This document shows positions 8,870-17,177 of a DNA stretch of 17,177 bases, one piece after another. Position 1 is the first letter of the stretch. Each line of letters begins with the position of its first letter. The notes beneath the pieces were generated by a model that searched no databases, was not told the origin of the DNA, and saw nothing but the letters and a program-made list of their open reading frames with translations. Source of the DNA: Halieaceae bacterium. GTDB lineage: Bacteria; Pseudomonadota; Gammaproteobacteria; Pseudomonadales; Halieaceae. Both the position numbers and the translations under genes were made by a program. The stretch is taken from contig WTHO01000280.1 of NCBI GenBank assembly GCA_011523115.1, forward strand, positions 3,470 through 20,646, given 5' to 3'.

Positions 8870-8874
8870 GCGCC

Positions 8875-8903
8875 TCGCCAACTGTGCCAACGGCCTGTAA
8901 ACT
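8875..8903 (+). promoter_or_regulatory. Possible sigma70-type promoter for rmlAC
   Basis: TCGCCA (8875-8880) and TAAACT (8898-8903) each match four of six consensus positions, with a 17-base spacer. Transcription would start near 8910, leaving a leader of about 20 bases before the rmlA ATG. The match is modest. Confidence 0.3.
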
Positions 8904-8931
8904 CCAACGCCTGTAACAAGACCCTGACAAT

Positions 8932-9840
8932 ATGGCCGAGCGCACCGCATACAAGGGCATTATTCTCGCCGGCGGATCGGGCACCCGCCTGCACCCCCTG
9001 ACCACAACGGTCAGCAAACAGTTAATGCCGGTCTACGACAAGCCCATGGTCTACTACCCCCTCGCCACACTGATGCAGGCGGGTATCCGAGATATTCTTG
9101 TCATCACCACACCTCGCGATCAACTCGCTTACGTCGATCTCTTGGGTGACGGTAGCCAGTGGGGCATCAACCTTCAATACACCGTGCAAGCGAGCCCCGA
9201 TGGGCTGGCTCAGGCTTTTCTACTGGCAGAGGAATTTATCGGTCAGGATCCTGTCTGTTTGGTGCTCGGCGACAATATCTTCTACGGGGCAGGTCTCACC
9301 ACGAAACTGAAGCGCGCCGCGGAGCGCACGGAGGGTGCTTCGGTGTTCGCCTACTACGTGCAGGACCCGGAGCGCTACGGCGTGGTTGAATTCGATGCTC
9401 AGGGCCGTGCGATCGGGATAGAAGAAAAGCCTGCGCAACCCCGGTCTCATTATGCGGTGACGGGACTGTATTTTTACGACAACGATGTGGTGTCAGTGGC
9501 GAAGGGCATCACGCCTTCGGACCGTGGAGAACTTGAAATCACCGACGTTAACCGTCACTACCTTTCTCAGGGCAGTCTGCAGGTGGAAGTGATGGCGCAA
9601 GGCACCGCTTGGTTGGATACCGGCACGCACCAGTCTCTGCTCGACGCGGGCAACTTCATCCGCGTCATTGAGGAACGACAAGGATTAAAAGTGGCTTGCC
9701 TTGAAGAGATTGCCTACCGCCTTGGTTACATTGATGCTGAGAAAGTGCTGGCCCTCGCCGCGCCCTTGAAGAAAAGTGGCTATGGCACCTATCTGGAAAC
9801 CATAGTGGGAGACGGCGGCCCGGTGTTTGATGAAGGCTGA
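8932..9840 (+). CDS. rmlA: Glucose-1-phosphate thymidylyltransferase (RmlA/RfbA)
   Basis: First enzyme of dTDP-L-rhamnose synthesis: glucose-1-phosphate plus dTTP gives dTDP-glucose and pyrophosphate, in the cytoplasm. The nucleotide-binding loop [13 protein letters not shown] (12-24) and [18 protein letters not shown] (27-44) are hallmarks of the family. LGDNIFYG (112-119) carries the metal-binding Asp. [21 protein letters not shown] (164-184) and [14 protein letters not shown] (224-237) are also typical. The 302-residue length is usual, and the chain appears complete. The ATG at 8932 has a poor ribosome binding site. The end overlaps rmlC by 11 bases, indicating coupling. Long-chain RmlA is feedback-inhibited by dTDP-rhamnose in characterised relatives. 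Confidence 0.97.
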   Translation: MAERTAYKGIILAGGSGTRLHPLTTTVSKQLMPVYDKPMVYYPLATLMQAGIRDILVITTPRDQLAYVDLLGDGSQWGINLQYTVQASPDGLAQAFLLAEEFIGQDPVCLVLGDNIFYGAGLTTKLKRAAERTEGASVFAYYVQDPERYGVVEFDAQGRAIGIEEKPAQPRSHYAVTGLYFYDNDVVSVAKGITPSDRGELEITDVNRHYLSQGSLQVEVMAQGTAWLDTGTHQSLLDAGNFIRVIEERQGLKVACLEEIAYRLGYIDAEKVLALAAPLKKSGYGTYLETIVGDGGPVFDEG

Positions 9841-10387
9841 ATCGACACCCCTTGCGGGCGTAACGCTCATTACCCCGACCGTTCACGGTGATACGCGTGG
9901 TTTTTTCCTCGAAACATGGCACGCAGAGCGCTATGCAGACCTCGGCATTTCACTGCCTTTCGTGCAGGACAACCACAGCCGCTCTACGCAGGGAACCCTT
10001 CGCGGACTGCACCTTCAGACAGAAAAACCTCAGGGCAAGCTGGTTAGAGTAACCGCCGGCGCCGTTTTTGACGTCGTCGTCGACTGCAGGGCTGAGTCTC
10101 CCAGTTGCGGACAATGGCACGGGGTCACGCTGACCGCGACTGGACAAGAGCAGCTCTGGATCCCCCCCGGGTTCGCGCACGGGTTCTATGTGCTCACCGA
10201 ATCCGCCGATTTTGTCTACAAGTGCACCGACTACTACCACCCAGACAGCGAACTCTCGCTGGCATGGGATGATCCTGCCCTCGGCATCGAGTGGCCAATT
10301 GTAGAGGGCAGCGAGTTGCAACTCTCAGAAAAGGACCGCGCCGGACTTCTTTGGCAAGACTGCCCGCTCTATCAAGGATTGATATGA
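9830..10387 (+). CDS. rmlC: dTDP-4-dehydrorhamnose 3,5-epimerase (RmlC/RfbC)
   Basis: Third enzyme of the dTDP-rhamnose pathway, epimerising C3 and C5 of the 4-keto-6-deoxyglucose intermediate. It is a small cupin of 185 residues from the ATG at 9830; a TTG one codon earlier is less likely. [10 protein letters not shown] near the start, [17 protein letters not shown] with the catalytic His (H61 from this ATG), [22 protein letters not shown] and KCTDYYHP with the catalytic Tyr all match the family in order. The start lies inside the end of rmlA, so the two are translated together. The end faces rmlB across 84 bases, with no convincing terminator. Confidence 0.97.
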   Translation: MKAESTPLAGVTLITPTVHGDTRGFFLETWHAERYADLGISLPFVQDNHSRSTQGTLRGLHLQTEKPQGKLVRVTAGAVFDVVVDCRAESPSCGQWHGVTLTATGQEQLWIPPGFAHGFYVLTESADFVYKCTDYYHPDSELSLAWDDPALGIEWPIVEGSELQLSEKDRAGLLWQDCPLYQGLI

Positions 10388-10471
10388 GCAGGCGCTTCAA
10401 ATGAACTCAGGTCATTCAATGAGCGTCAGAGAAAGCGCTATCGGCCTGACGAGTTAAAAAACCTGCCCGGG

Positions 10472-11551
10472 CTAACCAACCGCCGCCGCTCGATCAAGGA
10501 GCGGCCGCCACCAGGCCTCATGGGCGAGGTACCAGTCGACCGTTTTTGCCAGACCCGTCTCAAAGGTCTCGTCGGGCACAAACCCCAGATCCCTCTCGAT
10601 CTTTGACGCGTCGATGGCGTAGCGCCAATCGTGGCCGGCGCGATCCGCGACGAACTCAATCAGGGAATCGCTACTCGCGCCCCGCGCCTGAGGCGCGTCA
10701 GGGAACCGCGTCGCAAGCCCCGGGTCATGTGCGAAGCGCTCATCCATCACGCGGCACAGCAGCCTGACAATCTCGAGGTTGGCCCACTCGTTGTGACCGC
10801 CGATGTTGTAGACCTCACCGGGCGTGCCGGCCTCAAGAATACGCGCAATACCCCGGGCATGGTCCTCAACGTAAAGCCAGTCGCGGATGTTGCTACCATC
10901 ACCGTACACGGGGATCACGCCGCCATCGAGGATCCGCGTTAAGCACAACGGGATCAGCTTTTCGGGAAAATGGTAAGGCCCGTAGTTATTCGAGCAGTTG
11001 CTAGTGGTGACCTGCAATCCGTAGGTGTGCTCGTAGGCGCGCACCAAATGATCACTGCCCGCCTTGCTCGCCGAGTAGGGTGAGTTGGGTTCGTAGCGAG
11101 TCGTCTCCGTAAAAGCCGGGTCTTCAGGCGCCAGTGAGCCATAGACCTCATCCGTCGACACGTGATGAAACCGGTGCTCACGCCCCGACCCACTTAGCCA
11201 TGCTTTACGGGCCACAGCCAAGAGGTTATGAGTGCCCTCCAGATTGGTGCGAATAAAGGCATCAGGTCCCGTAATCGAGCGGTCTACGTGGCTTTCAGCC
11301 GCAAAATGCACAATGGTGTCTGTTTCATGCGCATCCATCACCTGTGTCACGAGGTTGGGATCGCAGATATCGCCCTCGACAAAATGGATGCGTCCGTCCC
11401 GCTCCAGAGGCTCGAGACTCCCTCGGTTACCGGCATAAGTCAGCGCATCGAGCACCACTAGTCGATCATCAGGGTGGGCCGTCACCCAGTGGTAGACAAA
11501 GTTCACGCCGATGAAGCCCGCCCCGCCTGTAACTATCAGTGACCGCGCCAT
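10472..11551 (-). CDS. rmlB: dTDP-glucose 4,6-dehydratase (RmlB/RfbB)
   Basis: Second enzyme of the pathway: NAD-dependent conversion of dTDP-glucose to dTDP-4-keto-6-deoxyglucose. It is an extended short-chain dehydrogenase of 359 residues. NAD binding is at VTGGAGFIG (7-15). The next typical element is LDALTYAGN (34-42), followed by HFAAESHVDRSI (82-93). The catalytic residues lie in STDEVYG (132-138) and the YSASK motif (Y159, K163). NNYGPYHFPEKLIP (188-201) and YGDGSNIRDWLYVEDHA also match RmlB. The ATG at 11551 shares one base with the rmlD stop (TAATG) and has a strong ribosome binding site. It is the last gene of the glnE-ilvE-hydrolase-rmlD-rmlB run. Confidence 0.97.
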   Translation of the reverse strand: MARSLIVTGGAGFIGVNFVYHWVTAHPDDRLVVLDALTYAGNRGSLEPLERDGRIHFVEGDICDPNLVTQVMDAHETDTIVHFAAESHVDRSITGPDAFIRTNLEGTHNLLAVARKAWLSGSGREHRFHHVSTDEVYGSLAPEDPAFTETTRYEPNSPYSASKAGSDHLVRAYEHTYGLQVTTSNCSNNYGPYHFPEKLIPLCLTRILDGGVIPVYGDGSNIRDWLYVEDHARGIARILEAGTPGEVYNIGGHNEWANLEIVRLLCRVMDERFAHDPGLATRFPDAPQARGASSDSLIEFVADRAGHDWRYAIDASKIERDLGFVPDETFETGLAKTVDWYLAHEAWWRPLLDRAAAVG

Positions 11552-12438
11552 TACGCTGTTCCTTCCAACTGCTGCTGCGACCGTAGCATGTCACGCAATG
11601 CATCGCGCCATGGCCGCTGAACCACACCCAGAGCGCGACAGGTAGCGCTCGCGTCGAGCACGCTGTAGGCCGGACGCTGCGCTTTGGTCGGGAAGGCCGT
11701 CGTCGGTATTGGTTCAACGCTCGCGGGGGCAGAGAGCAGGCCCAACGCCAGGGCTTCATCATGAATAACGCAGGCAAAGTCATACCAGCTGATTGCCCCG
11801 TCATCAGACCAGTGGTAGACACCCCGGGCATCATCACGGTCAGCCAACCGCCAGCAAATTTTCGCCAGACCCTGTGTCGAGGTGGGGGAACCAATTTGAT
11901 CGTTCACCACGCGTACGGTCCCCTGCTCCCGCATCAATCGCAGCATGGTCAACACAAAGTTACGTCCGCCGGGTCCGTATACCCAGCTGGTACGCACCAC
12001 GACATGGCGCGCATCACCCGCCAGCACGGCTTGCTCGCCCCGCCATTTACTCGCGCCGTAGCAACCCAGTGGTGCAGGGCTCGAGTCAGGCAAGTAGGGC
12101 CGCGGCGAGCGGCCATCAAAGACAAAATCGGTGGACAGGTGCACTAACCGTGCACCGCGCTGTGCACACATCGCACTCAGCATGGCGGGGGCGTCGGCGT
12201 TGACAGCCTCGGCCATATCGCGATCTTCCTCGGCCGCATCCACAGCGGTATAGGCGGCTGCATTGATGACAATGTGAGGATCCACTTCATCCATCACCCT
12301 GCGCAGCGCCACATCGTCGGTCACGTCGCAACTTGCCCGGCTGAATCCCTGTGTCGCAATGGTCTCAGGTGCACAGTCCATGCAGGCGCGGCCGAGTTGT
12401 CCTGCAGCACCGAGCACCAGTGCCCGCGAGGCGCTCAC
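11551..12438 (-). CDS. rmlD: dTDP-4-dehydrorhamnose reductase (RmlD/RfbD)
   Basis: Last enzyme of the pathway, reducing the 4-keto group with NAD(P)H to give dTDP-L-rhamnose. It is a 295-residue short-chain dehydrogenase. The cofactor loop is LGAAGQLG (9-16). INAAAYTAVDAAE (58-70), LSTDFVFDG (101-109) and YGASKWRGE (127-135; catalytic Y127, K131) match RmlD in order, as does VVRTSWVYGPGGRNFVLTML (147-166). The GTG start overlaps the preceding hydrolase stop by four bases (GTGA), and the end overlaps rmlB by one base, so translation is coupled on both sides. The usual VDxAE-type family features are intact. Confidence 0.96.
   Translation of the reverse strand: MSASRALVLGAAGQLGRACMDCAPETIATQGFSRASCDVTDDVALRRVMDEVDPHIVINAAAYTAVDAAEEDRDMAEAVNADAPAMLSAMCAQRGARLVHLSTDFVFDGRSPRPYLPDSSPAPLGCYGASKWRGEQAVLAGDARHVVVRTSWVYGPGGRNFVLTMLRLMREQGTVRVVNDQIGSPTSTQGLAKICWRLADRDDARGVYHWSDDGAISWYDFACVIHDEALALGLLSAPASVEPIPTTAFPTKAQRPAYSVLDASATCRALGVVQRPWRDALRDMLRSQQQLEGTA
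11559..11566 (-). promoter_or_regulatory. rmlB: Ribosome binding site of rmlB
   Basis: The minus strand reads GGAAGGAA eight bases before the rmlB ATG, inside the end of rmlD. It gives rmlB an efficient start of its own in addition to coupling through the TAATG overlap. Confidence 0.6.
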
Positions 12439-13241
12439 AAATGCCGTTCCAGCCAGCTCACGTAGCGGGCAATCACTTCCTCGGACTCAGGCTCATTGAG
12501 AATCTCGTGGTAAAGGCCCGGCCAGAAGTCGAGGGTTTTGTCATCAGCGCCCAACGCATCGAAAAAGGCCTGGGAGCCCTCCGGGCCCGCCATCACGTCC
12601 GCATCGCCATGCGCGATATAGGTGGGGAGCCTGATCTCGTCCGCCCGAGCAATCGCCACCTCCATGGCATCCAGCATCTCAATGCCCAGGCCGGTGGTAA
12701 TCTTTCCGTTATAGACCAGCGGGTCAGCGAGGTAGTCGGCCACAACAGCGGGATCACGGCTCACCCCATTCGCATCGAGAGACACCATCCCCAGCTTGGG
12801 TAAAACCTTTTTGAGCAACCTGCCGATCCAGAGTAAAGGTGCCGGCGCTGGATCGACCGCGTGAAAAGCCGGCCCGGACAGCATCGCTCCCCGAAACGCC
12901 GCCTGGGACTCAAGCAATAAATGGGCACTGATGAGCCCTCCCATGCTGTGCCCAAACAGGAAAACAGGCTGGCCGGGATACCACTCTTCAATCAAGCCGC
13001 GGAGCGCCAACATGGGCTCCAGATACTCGGAAAACGTCCTCAAAAAAACGCGTATGCCGGGTGAGGCACCGTGCCCAACATGATCCGGACCAACTACCGC
13101 CACGCCACGCTCATTGAAACGCGCGGCGACATGGGCATAGCGGCCTGTATGTTCGGCAAGGCCATGGGCAAGCAGCACGCATGCTTTGGCGTTATCAACT
13201 GGCCAATGCCGATAGCAGATACCGCTCGGAAGGCTGTCCAT
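12435..13241 (-). CDS. Alpha/beta hydrolase, lysophospholipase/monoacylglycerol lipase-like (Hydrolase_4)
   Basis: A serine hydrolase of 268 residues from the ATG at 13241. The frame opens earlier at 13280, but those codons overlap ilvE, and AGGAAG sits ten bases before this ATG. Seen from this start: LLAHGLAEHTGRY (23-35) forms the oxyanion region, GHSMGG (97-102) has the nucleophile S99, HGDADVM (211-217) has the acid, and YHEILNEPE (244-252) has the catalytic H245. These are the marks of the lysophospholipase L2 / monoglyceride lipase group. No signal peptide is present, so action is probably cytoplasmic or at the inner membrane. The exact substrate is unknown. It lies 14 bases after ilvE and overlaps rmlD. 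Confidence 0.88.
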   Translation of the reverse strand: MDSLPSGICYRHWPVDNAKACVLLAHGLAEHTGRYAHVAARFNERGVAVVGPDHVGHGASPGIRVFLRTFSEYLEPMLALRGLIEEWYPGQPVFLFGHSMGGLISAHLLLESQAAFRGAMLSGPAFHAVDPAPAPLLWIGRLLKKVLPKLGMVSLDANGVSRDPAVVADYLADPLVYNGKITTGLGIEMLDAMEVAIARADEIRLPTYIAHGDADVMAGPEGSQAFFDALGADDKTLDFWPGLYHEILNEPESEEVIARYVSWLERHL

Positions 13242-13251
13242 GACTGCTGCG

Positions 13252-13257
13252 CTTCCT
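13252..13257 (-). promoter_or_regulatory. Ribosome binding site deciding the start of the alpha/beta hydrolase
   Basis: AGGAAG on the minus strand overlaps the ilvE stop codon and lies ten bases before the ATG at 13241. It supports that start over the earlier in-frame codon at 13280 and implies coupling to ilvE termination. Confidence 0.55.
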
Positions 13258-14182
13258 AGTCGGCCACCGGCGCCAGCCACTCGGCGTACTGCGGCTGTTC
13301 ACCCCGAACCGCTTCAAAATAAATGCGCTGAAGTTTTTCTGTGATCGGCCCACGCGCGCCGCTACCAATGGTGCGATTGTCCAGCTCGCGGATAGGCACC
13401 ACCTCGGCCGCGGTGCCGGTGAAAAACGCCTCATCTGCGACATACACTTCATCACGGGTAATACGTTTCTCTTTGACCGTCAGGCCCTGATCCGCGGCGA
13501 TGCGCAGAATGCTGTCGCGTGTGATTCCCTCCAAACATGAGGTCAGCTCCGGCGTATACAAAACGCCATCCCGAACCAGGAAAAAGTTCTCGCCGCTACC
13601 CTCTGCGACATATCCCTCATTGTCCAGAAGCAACGCTTCCTCGAATCCGGCGTCCATGGCCTCTCTGAGCGCCAGAATAGAATTAATGTAGTTACCATTC
13701 GCCTTGGCTTTACACATCGTGATGTTGACGTGGTGGCGGGTGTAGCTAGACGTCGCAATACGTATCCCACGGTCTCTGGCCTCAGGATCCATATAAGACG
13801 GCCAAGCCCAGGACGCCACCATGACATGCGTCTTCAGGTTGTCAGCGCGTAATCCCATTCCCTCGGAACCGAGAAAACACATGGGTCGAATGTAAGCCTC
13901 ATCAAGCTCATTGGCTCGCACCACCTCGCGCTGGGCCTCGCTCAGCGTCTCCTTATCAAAGGGCATATTCATGCGCAGGATGTGCGCTGAGCGAAACAGC
14001 CTGTCGGTATGTTCGCCGAGTCGAAAAATGGCGGTACCGCTGGCGGTCTTGTAAGCCCTCACTCCCTCGAATACCCCCAGACCGTAGTGAAAGGTATGCG
14101 TCAGCACGTGAACGCGGGCCTCCTGCCAAGGTACCATTTCACCATCTAGCCAGATGTGGCCGTTGAGTTGTGAGAGATCCAT
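13256..14182 (-). CDS. ilvE: Branched-chain amino acid aminotransferase (IlvE)
   Basis: A pyridoxal-phosphate fold-type IV enzyme that makes or breaks down leucine, isoleucine and valine by exchange with glutamate and 2-oxoglutarate. The 308-residue length matches E. coli IlvE (309). THTFHYGLGVFEGVRAY (28-44) and YIRPMCFLGSEGMG (97-110) are family features. The PLP lysine lies in CKAKANGNYINS (K160), and AEGSGENFFLV (193-203) and LEGITRDSI (217-225) follow. FFTGTAAEVVPI near the C-terminus is also typical and distinguishes it from D-amino acid transaminases. The ATG at 14182 has TAAGGA six bases upstream. It lies 77 bases after glnE, the same order as recalled in Pseudomonas. Confidence 0.96.
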   Translation of the reverse strand: MDLSQLNGHIWLDGEMVPWQEARVHVLTHTFHYGLGVFEGVRAYKTASGTAIFRLGEHTDRLFRSAHILRMNMPFDKETLSEAQREVVRANELDEAYIRPMCFLGSEGMGLRADNLKTHVMVASWAWPSYMDPEARDRGIRIATSSYTRHHVNITMCKAKANGNYINSILALREAMDAGFEEALLLDNEGYVAEGSGENFFLVRDGVLYTPELTSCLEGITRDSILRIAADQGLTVKEKRITRDEVYVADEAFFTGTAAEVVPIRELDNRTIGSGARGPITEKLQRIYFEAVRGEQPQYAEWLAPVAD

Positions 14183-14188
14183 CAGGTT

Positions 14189-14194
14189 TCCTTA
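14189..14194 (-). promoter_or_regulatory. ilvE: Ribosome binding site of ilvE
   Basis: TAAGGA on the minus strand, six bases before the ATG at 14182, is near ideal in sequence and spacing and fixes the ilvE start. Confidence 0.65.
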
Positions 14195-14259
14195 ATCTTT
14201 TTGTCAGCCGCAGGCCGGTCCCGGCAAGCGCGCTTTACCCGCCGCGCGGGCCATGAATT

Positions 14260-17148
14260 CTAACCCGACTCCAGTCCGGGTAATAATGATTCTGCAACGC
14301 GTCGCACCTGCTGCCGTTGCGACGAATAATCCGCGTCACGTACTTGGGGCTCCAGTCCCTCAAGAGTCAGTACATGAATAGCGCCTCTGTAAGCCAGATA
14401 CGCCTCCGACAGCGCCGAAGCGTCGGCCGGTGAAATCAACTGCTTCTGCTCCAGCGCTTCCAGCAAACGAATGACATCAGACCACTTCGTCAGTGAAGGA
14501 TATTCGCCTGCATGCGCCAACACCAAAAACTGCACGACAAACTCAATGTCCACAATACCGCCCGGATCCCGCTTTAGATCAAACCGGCTCGCGTTGTCTT
14601 TCTGTGCCGTCAGTTCGGAACGCATTCGTGCTCGCATTTCGCAGACGGTCCTAGCCAACGCCTCGCGCTCTCTCGGCACAGCCAGAACCTCTCGGCGAAG
14701 CGCCTCCAATCGCTCGCGAAGCGCGACATCCCCGGCAACGGGCCGCGCCCGCACCAACGCCTGATGCTCCCATACCCACGCTGACTCCAACTGGTAACGC
14801 CGGAGCCCTGCAAAACTGGTGGCGACCAAGCCGGACTCACCGTCTGGTCTTAACCGAAGGTCGACCTCATACAAGCGCCCCGAGTGAGTGCGGGCGGACA
14901 GCACGTGAACAACTCGCTGCGCGAGCCGCGTGTAAAACCGCGTATTGTCGATGACGCGTGGCCCGGCTGTTTCCCCCTCAGCACCGTCAAATACAAAAAC
15001 CAGGTCTAAATCAGATCCATAGCTCAGTTCCAGACCGCCCAGCTTGCCGTAAGCCATCACCGCAAAACCCGTTGAGTGACCCTGCGGCTCACCGTAGCGA
15101 CTTATCAACTCTGCGCGGGCCACGGCCACGGCTTGTTCGATCATCAGCTCAGCCAGAAAGGTCAGATTGTCACTCACCTTCATGAGTGGCAGCGTGTTGG
15201 TCAGCTCACTGGCCGCGACCCGAAGCACCACACCCTCCTTGATGCGACTCAGCGCGCTCATCTGCCCCTCGAGATCCTCTTCAGGTATCCGGAGCAATTG
15301 TTGCCTCACCAGGGACTGCAACTCATCCCGGCTTGGCGCGCTGTACAACGTCGACTCATGGAGCAACTCATCCACGAGCTCCGGGCGGGAGGCTAATCTA
15401 TCCGCAATCCATGTGCTTGCTGCAACAAGGGAGAGCAAGTGCCCCAGTGCTCCGGGGTTTTCCTGCAACAGCACGAGGTATGCGCTTCGGCGGCATACCG
15501 CCTTGATGAACGGCAGACTGCGGATAAGCGCCTGATCTGGATCGCGACTCGTTGCTGCGGCCTCACAAAGTAGCGGGAGAAATCCCTCGAGCCTGCGTCG
15601 CCCCTCGGGTTGCAACGCAGCGATCCAGGCGCTTTCCAAAAGCCCTTCCAATGCGGCCCAGCTTGCCTCAGGTCGGTGAAAACCCATTTCGCTGAGTGAC
15701 GACTCGTTGAGATCGGCGAAGGTGATGCGCGGGCCCCGCTTAGCCACTTCGCCATGCGTCGTGACCTTTGACGCGGGCTCAGCGATCAGGTCGTTAAAAA
15801 GTGAACCGACCTCTCTGCGTGCCTCAACGAGGCGCGCCTGAAGTGTGTCCCAGTTCGCAAAACCCGCTAACAATGCCAGCTGCGCGCGCTCCAAAGGCGA
15901 GTCAGGTATTGCCTGAGTTTGTTTATCCCGCATCGCCTGCAAGGCGTGCTCAACTCTACGCAACAGTCGGTAGTGCACCGCCAAGCGCTCAGCTTGCTCG
16001 AAGGGGAAGATGCCCGCCTGCGATAACGCTGGCAAAGCGTTGAGCAGGGGCCTCAGTCGAAGCTCAGTGAGCCGACCACCGTGAATCAGCTGAAGGCTCT
16101 GAGCGACAAATTCGATCTCTCGAATACCGCCTGCTCCGCGCTTCAAATCCGTTTCTATGCCGAGTCGCGCCACCTCGGCACGCATCATGGCCTTCATCTC
16201 GCGAAGCGCGGCAATCACCGAAAAGTCGGTGTAACGGCGATAAACAAAAGCATCCAGCATTCCCACTAAGGCGGCTCTTGCCGCCGGGCTCCCGGTGACA
16301 GGCCTCGCCTTGATCATGGCGTAGCGTTCCCACTCGCGACCCTGCTCCTGGTAGTAAACCTCCAGCGCGCTGTAGGCACCCACCAGCGCGCCACTGTCCC
16401 CATAGGGCCTGAGCCTCATATCAACCCTGAAGACAAAACCATCCTCCGTGACGGCATCAAGCAGGCGGATCACCATCTGACCCAGCCGGGTGAAATAGGA
16501 CTGATTGTCGAGCTGCTGTGCCCCCCCCTCGGTCATGCCGGCCTCTGGGTACGCAAAAATGAGGTCTATATCAGAGGAAAAATTAAGCTCTTCGCCTCCA
16601 AGCTTCCCCATCGCCAGCACGACCAGTGACTGGGGTGTACCCGACTCCTTTCCGACAGGGGTGCCGTGCTTTTTCTGCAACGTGACGTCAGCGAAGCTGA
16701 GCGCGGCACGGATGGAGCAATCTGCGAGCGCGCTGAGCTCGCTGCTGGACGTGTCGATCGACGAGAGCTGCGCCGTATCTCGCCAGAAAATCCGCAACAT
16801 CTGCTGATGACGAAAACGACGGAGTCCCGCCATCACGGATGCCTCGCTTTGTGGCTCGGTCAATACCTTTGCGAGCGCGTCGTCCCAATCTTCGGGACCC
16901 CAGTTGCGCTCTGATAAAAGGCCGCCCTCAGCAAGCTGAGTGCAAAGCCAGTCGCAGTGACGTGCAATCTGCTCGACGAAGAAATCACTTCCAGCCAGCA
17001 TGGATTCCAGCGCGACCAGTTGGCCCTGTGCTCGAGCCAGCTCCATGAGGTTTGTTACCAGACCCTCTCCGAGACGTGCCGTCAGTCGGCTCATCGCGTC
17101 GCGCACGCAATCCGTTTGCCAATCCGGCATGTTGGGCGCTACCGACAT
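14260..17148 (-). CDS. glnE: Bifunctional glutamine synthetase adenylyltransferase / adenylyl-removing enzyme (GlnE)
   Basis: GlnE adds AMP to, and removes it from, a tyrosine of glutamine synthetase under PII control, matching nitrogen assimilation to supply. The 962 residues (E. coli 946) show both nucleotidyltransferase domains. The N-terminal adenylyl-removing domain has GKLGGEELNFSSDIDLIF (181-198), and the C-terminal adenylyltransferase domain has GGLELSYGSDLDLVF (704-718). Each keeps the paired metal-binding Asp of GSDxDL-type sites. Each is followed by a RLRPxGxSGxLV-like segment (VDMRLRPYGDSGALVG; VDLRLRPDGESGLVAT) and by the KRxxGGIxxIEFxxQ motif. Both activities therefore look intact. 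The ATG at 17148 is taken as start; the frame is still open to the window edge, so an earlier start outside cannot be excluded. It is the first visible gene of the minus-strand run. Confidence 0.96.
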   Translation of the reverse strand: MSVAPNMPDWQTDCVRDAMSRLTARLGEGLVTNLMELARAQGQLVALESMLAGSDFFVEQIARHCDWLCTQLAEGGLLSERNWGPEDWDDALAKVLTEPQSEASVMAGLRRFRHQQMLRIFWRDTAQLSSIDTSSSELSALADCSIRAALSFADVTLQKKHGTPVGKESGTPQSLVVLAMGKLGGEELNFSSDIDLIFAYPEAGMTEGGAQQLDNQSYFTRLGQMVIRLLDAVTEDGFVFRVDMRLRPYGDSGALVGAYSALEVYYQEQGREWERYAMIKARPVTGSPAARAALVGMLDAFVYRRYTDFSVIAALREMKAMMRAEVARLGIETDLKRGAGGIREIEFVAQSLQLIHGGRLTELRLRPLLNALPALSQAGIFPFEQAERLAVHYRLLRRVEHALQAMRDKQTQAIPDSPLERAQLALLAGFANWDTLQARLVEARREVGSLFNDLIAEPASKVTTHGEVAKRGPRITFADLNESSLSEMGFHRPEASWAALEGLLESAWIAALQPEGRRRLEGFLPLLCEAAATSRDPDQALIRSLPFIKAVCRRSAYLVLLQENPGALGHLLSLVAASTWIADRLASRPELVDELLHESTLYSAPSRDELQSLVRQQLLRIPEEDLEGQMSALSRIKEGVVLRVAASELTNTLPLMKVSDNLTFLAELMIEQAVAVARAELISRYGEPQGHSTGFAVMAYGKLGGLELSYGSDLDLVFVFDGAEGETAGPRVIDNTRFYTRLAQRVVHVLSARTHSGRLYEVDLRLRPDGESGLVATSFAGLRRYQLESAWVWEHQALVRARPVAGDVALRERLEALRREVLAVPREREALARTVCEMRARMRSELTAQKDNASRFDLKRDPGGIVDIEFVVQFLVLAHAGEYPSLTKWSDVIRLLEALEQKQLISPADASALSEAYLAYRGAIHVLTLEGLEPQVRDADYSSQRQQVRRVAESLLPGLESG

Positions 17149-17177
17149 ATATTGACCCGGATCCTCAATGAGACTGG

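Noticed and set aside
10455..10475. Intrinsic terminator after rmlB: GCCCGGGC followed by six T on the minus strand.
   Set aside because: The palindrome has no loop and cannot form a normal hairpin; longer pairing needs several G-U pairs.
14183..14259. GC-rich palindromic stretch between glnE and ilvE as a terminator or regulator.
   Set aside because: No U-tract and no stable stem with a sensible loop; only the ilvE binding site is supported here.

Overview
The window looks like chromosome of a moderately GC-rich gammaproteobacterium, possibly a marine lineage near Cellvibrionales/Halieaceae. That placement is an inference from protein character and gene order, not from a marker gene. Support comes from the block tolC / yqiB-cpdA-parE, which matches the E. 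coli tolC/yqiB-cpdA-yqiA-parE locus except that yqiA is absent. It also comes from glnE followed by ilvE and then surface-polysaccharide genes, an order recalled from Pseudomonas (glnE-ilvE-waaF). No tRNA, rRNA, CRISPR array, insertion sequence or phage gene was seen.

Layout, left to right. (1) 1-71, minus: the first codons of an unidentified gene with a strong ribosome binding site. (2) 127-3423, minus: parE, cpdA and yqiB (transcribed yqiB to cpdA to parE). (3) 3547-4973, plus: a TolC-family outer-membrane channel broken by one missing base near 4415. (4) 5002-5637, plus: a small SAM methyltransferase with a distinctive His/Glu-rich segment. (5) 5653-5712: three 20-bp tandem repeats with a 7-bp inverted repeat, between convergent genes. 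(6) 5723-8732, minus: a translationally coupled trio of GT4 glycosyltransferase, SAM methyltransferase and an alpha/alpha-toroid 'prenyltransferase/squalene-cyclase-like' protein. (7) 8932-10387, plus: rmlA-rmlC. (8) 10472-17148, minus: transcribed glnE, ilvE, alpha/beta hydrolase, rmlD, rmlB.

How they fit together: rmlA, rmlB, rmlC and rmlD form the complete dTDP-L-rhamnose pathway, split over two convergent arms. The GT4/methyltransferase/toroid trio, plus the facing methyltransferase at 5002, looks like a four-gene glycan- or lipid-modification system of unknown product. It is the best candidate here for an undescribed system. From memory, similar GT4 + two methyltransferases + 'prenyltransferase' neighbourhoods occur in actinobacteria, but this could not be searched. 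Whether the GT4 uses dTDP-rhamnose made next door is open. The flanking genes are core housekeeping: topoisomerase IV, cAMP turnover, nitrogen control of glutamine synthetase, and branched-chain amino acids.

Intergenic spaces are all under 300 bases. The longest (8733-8931) lies between the divergent GT4 and rmlA genes and holds a possible weak promoter and an inverted repeat.
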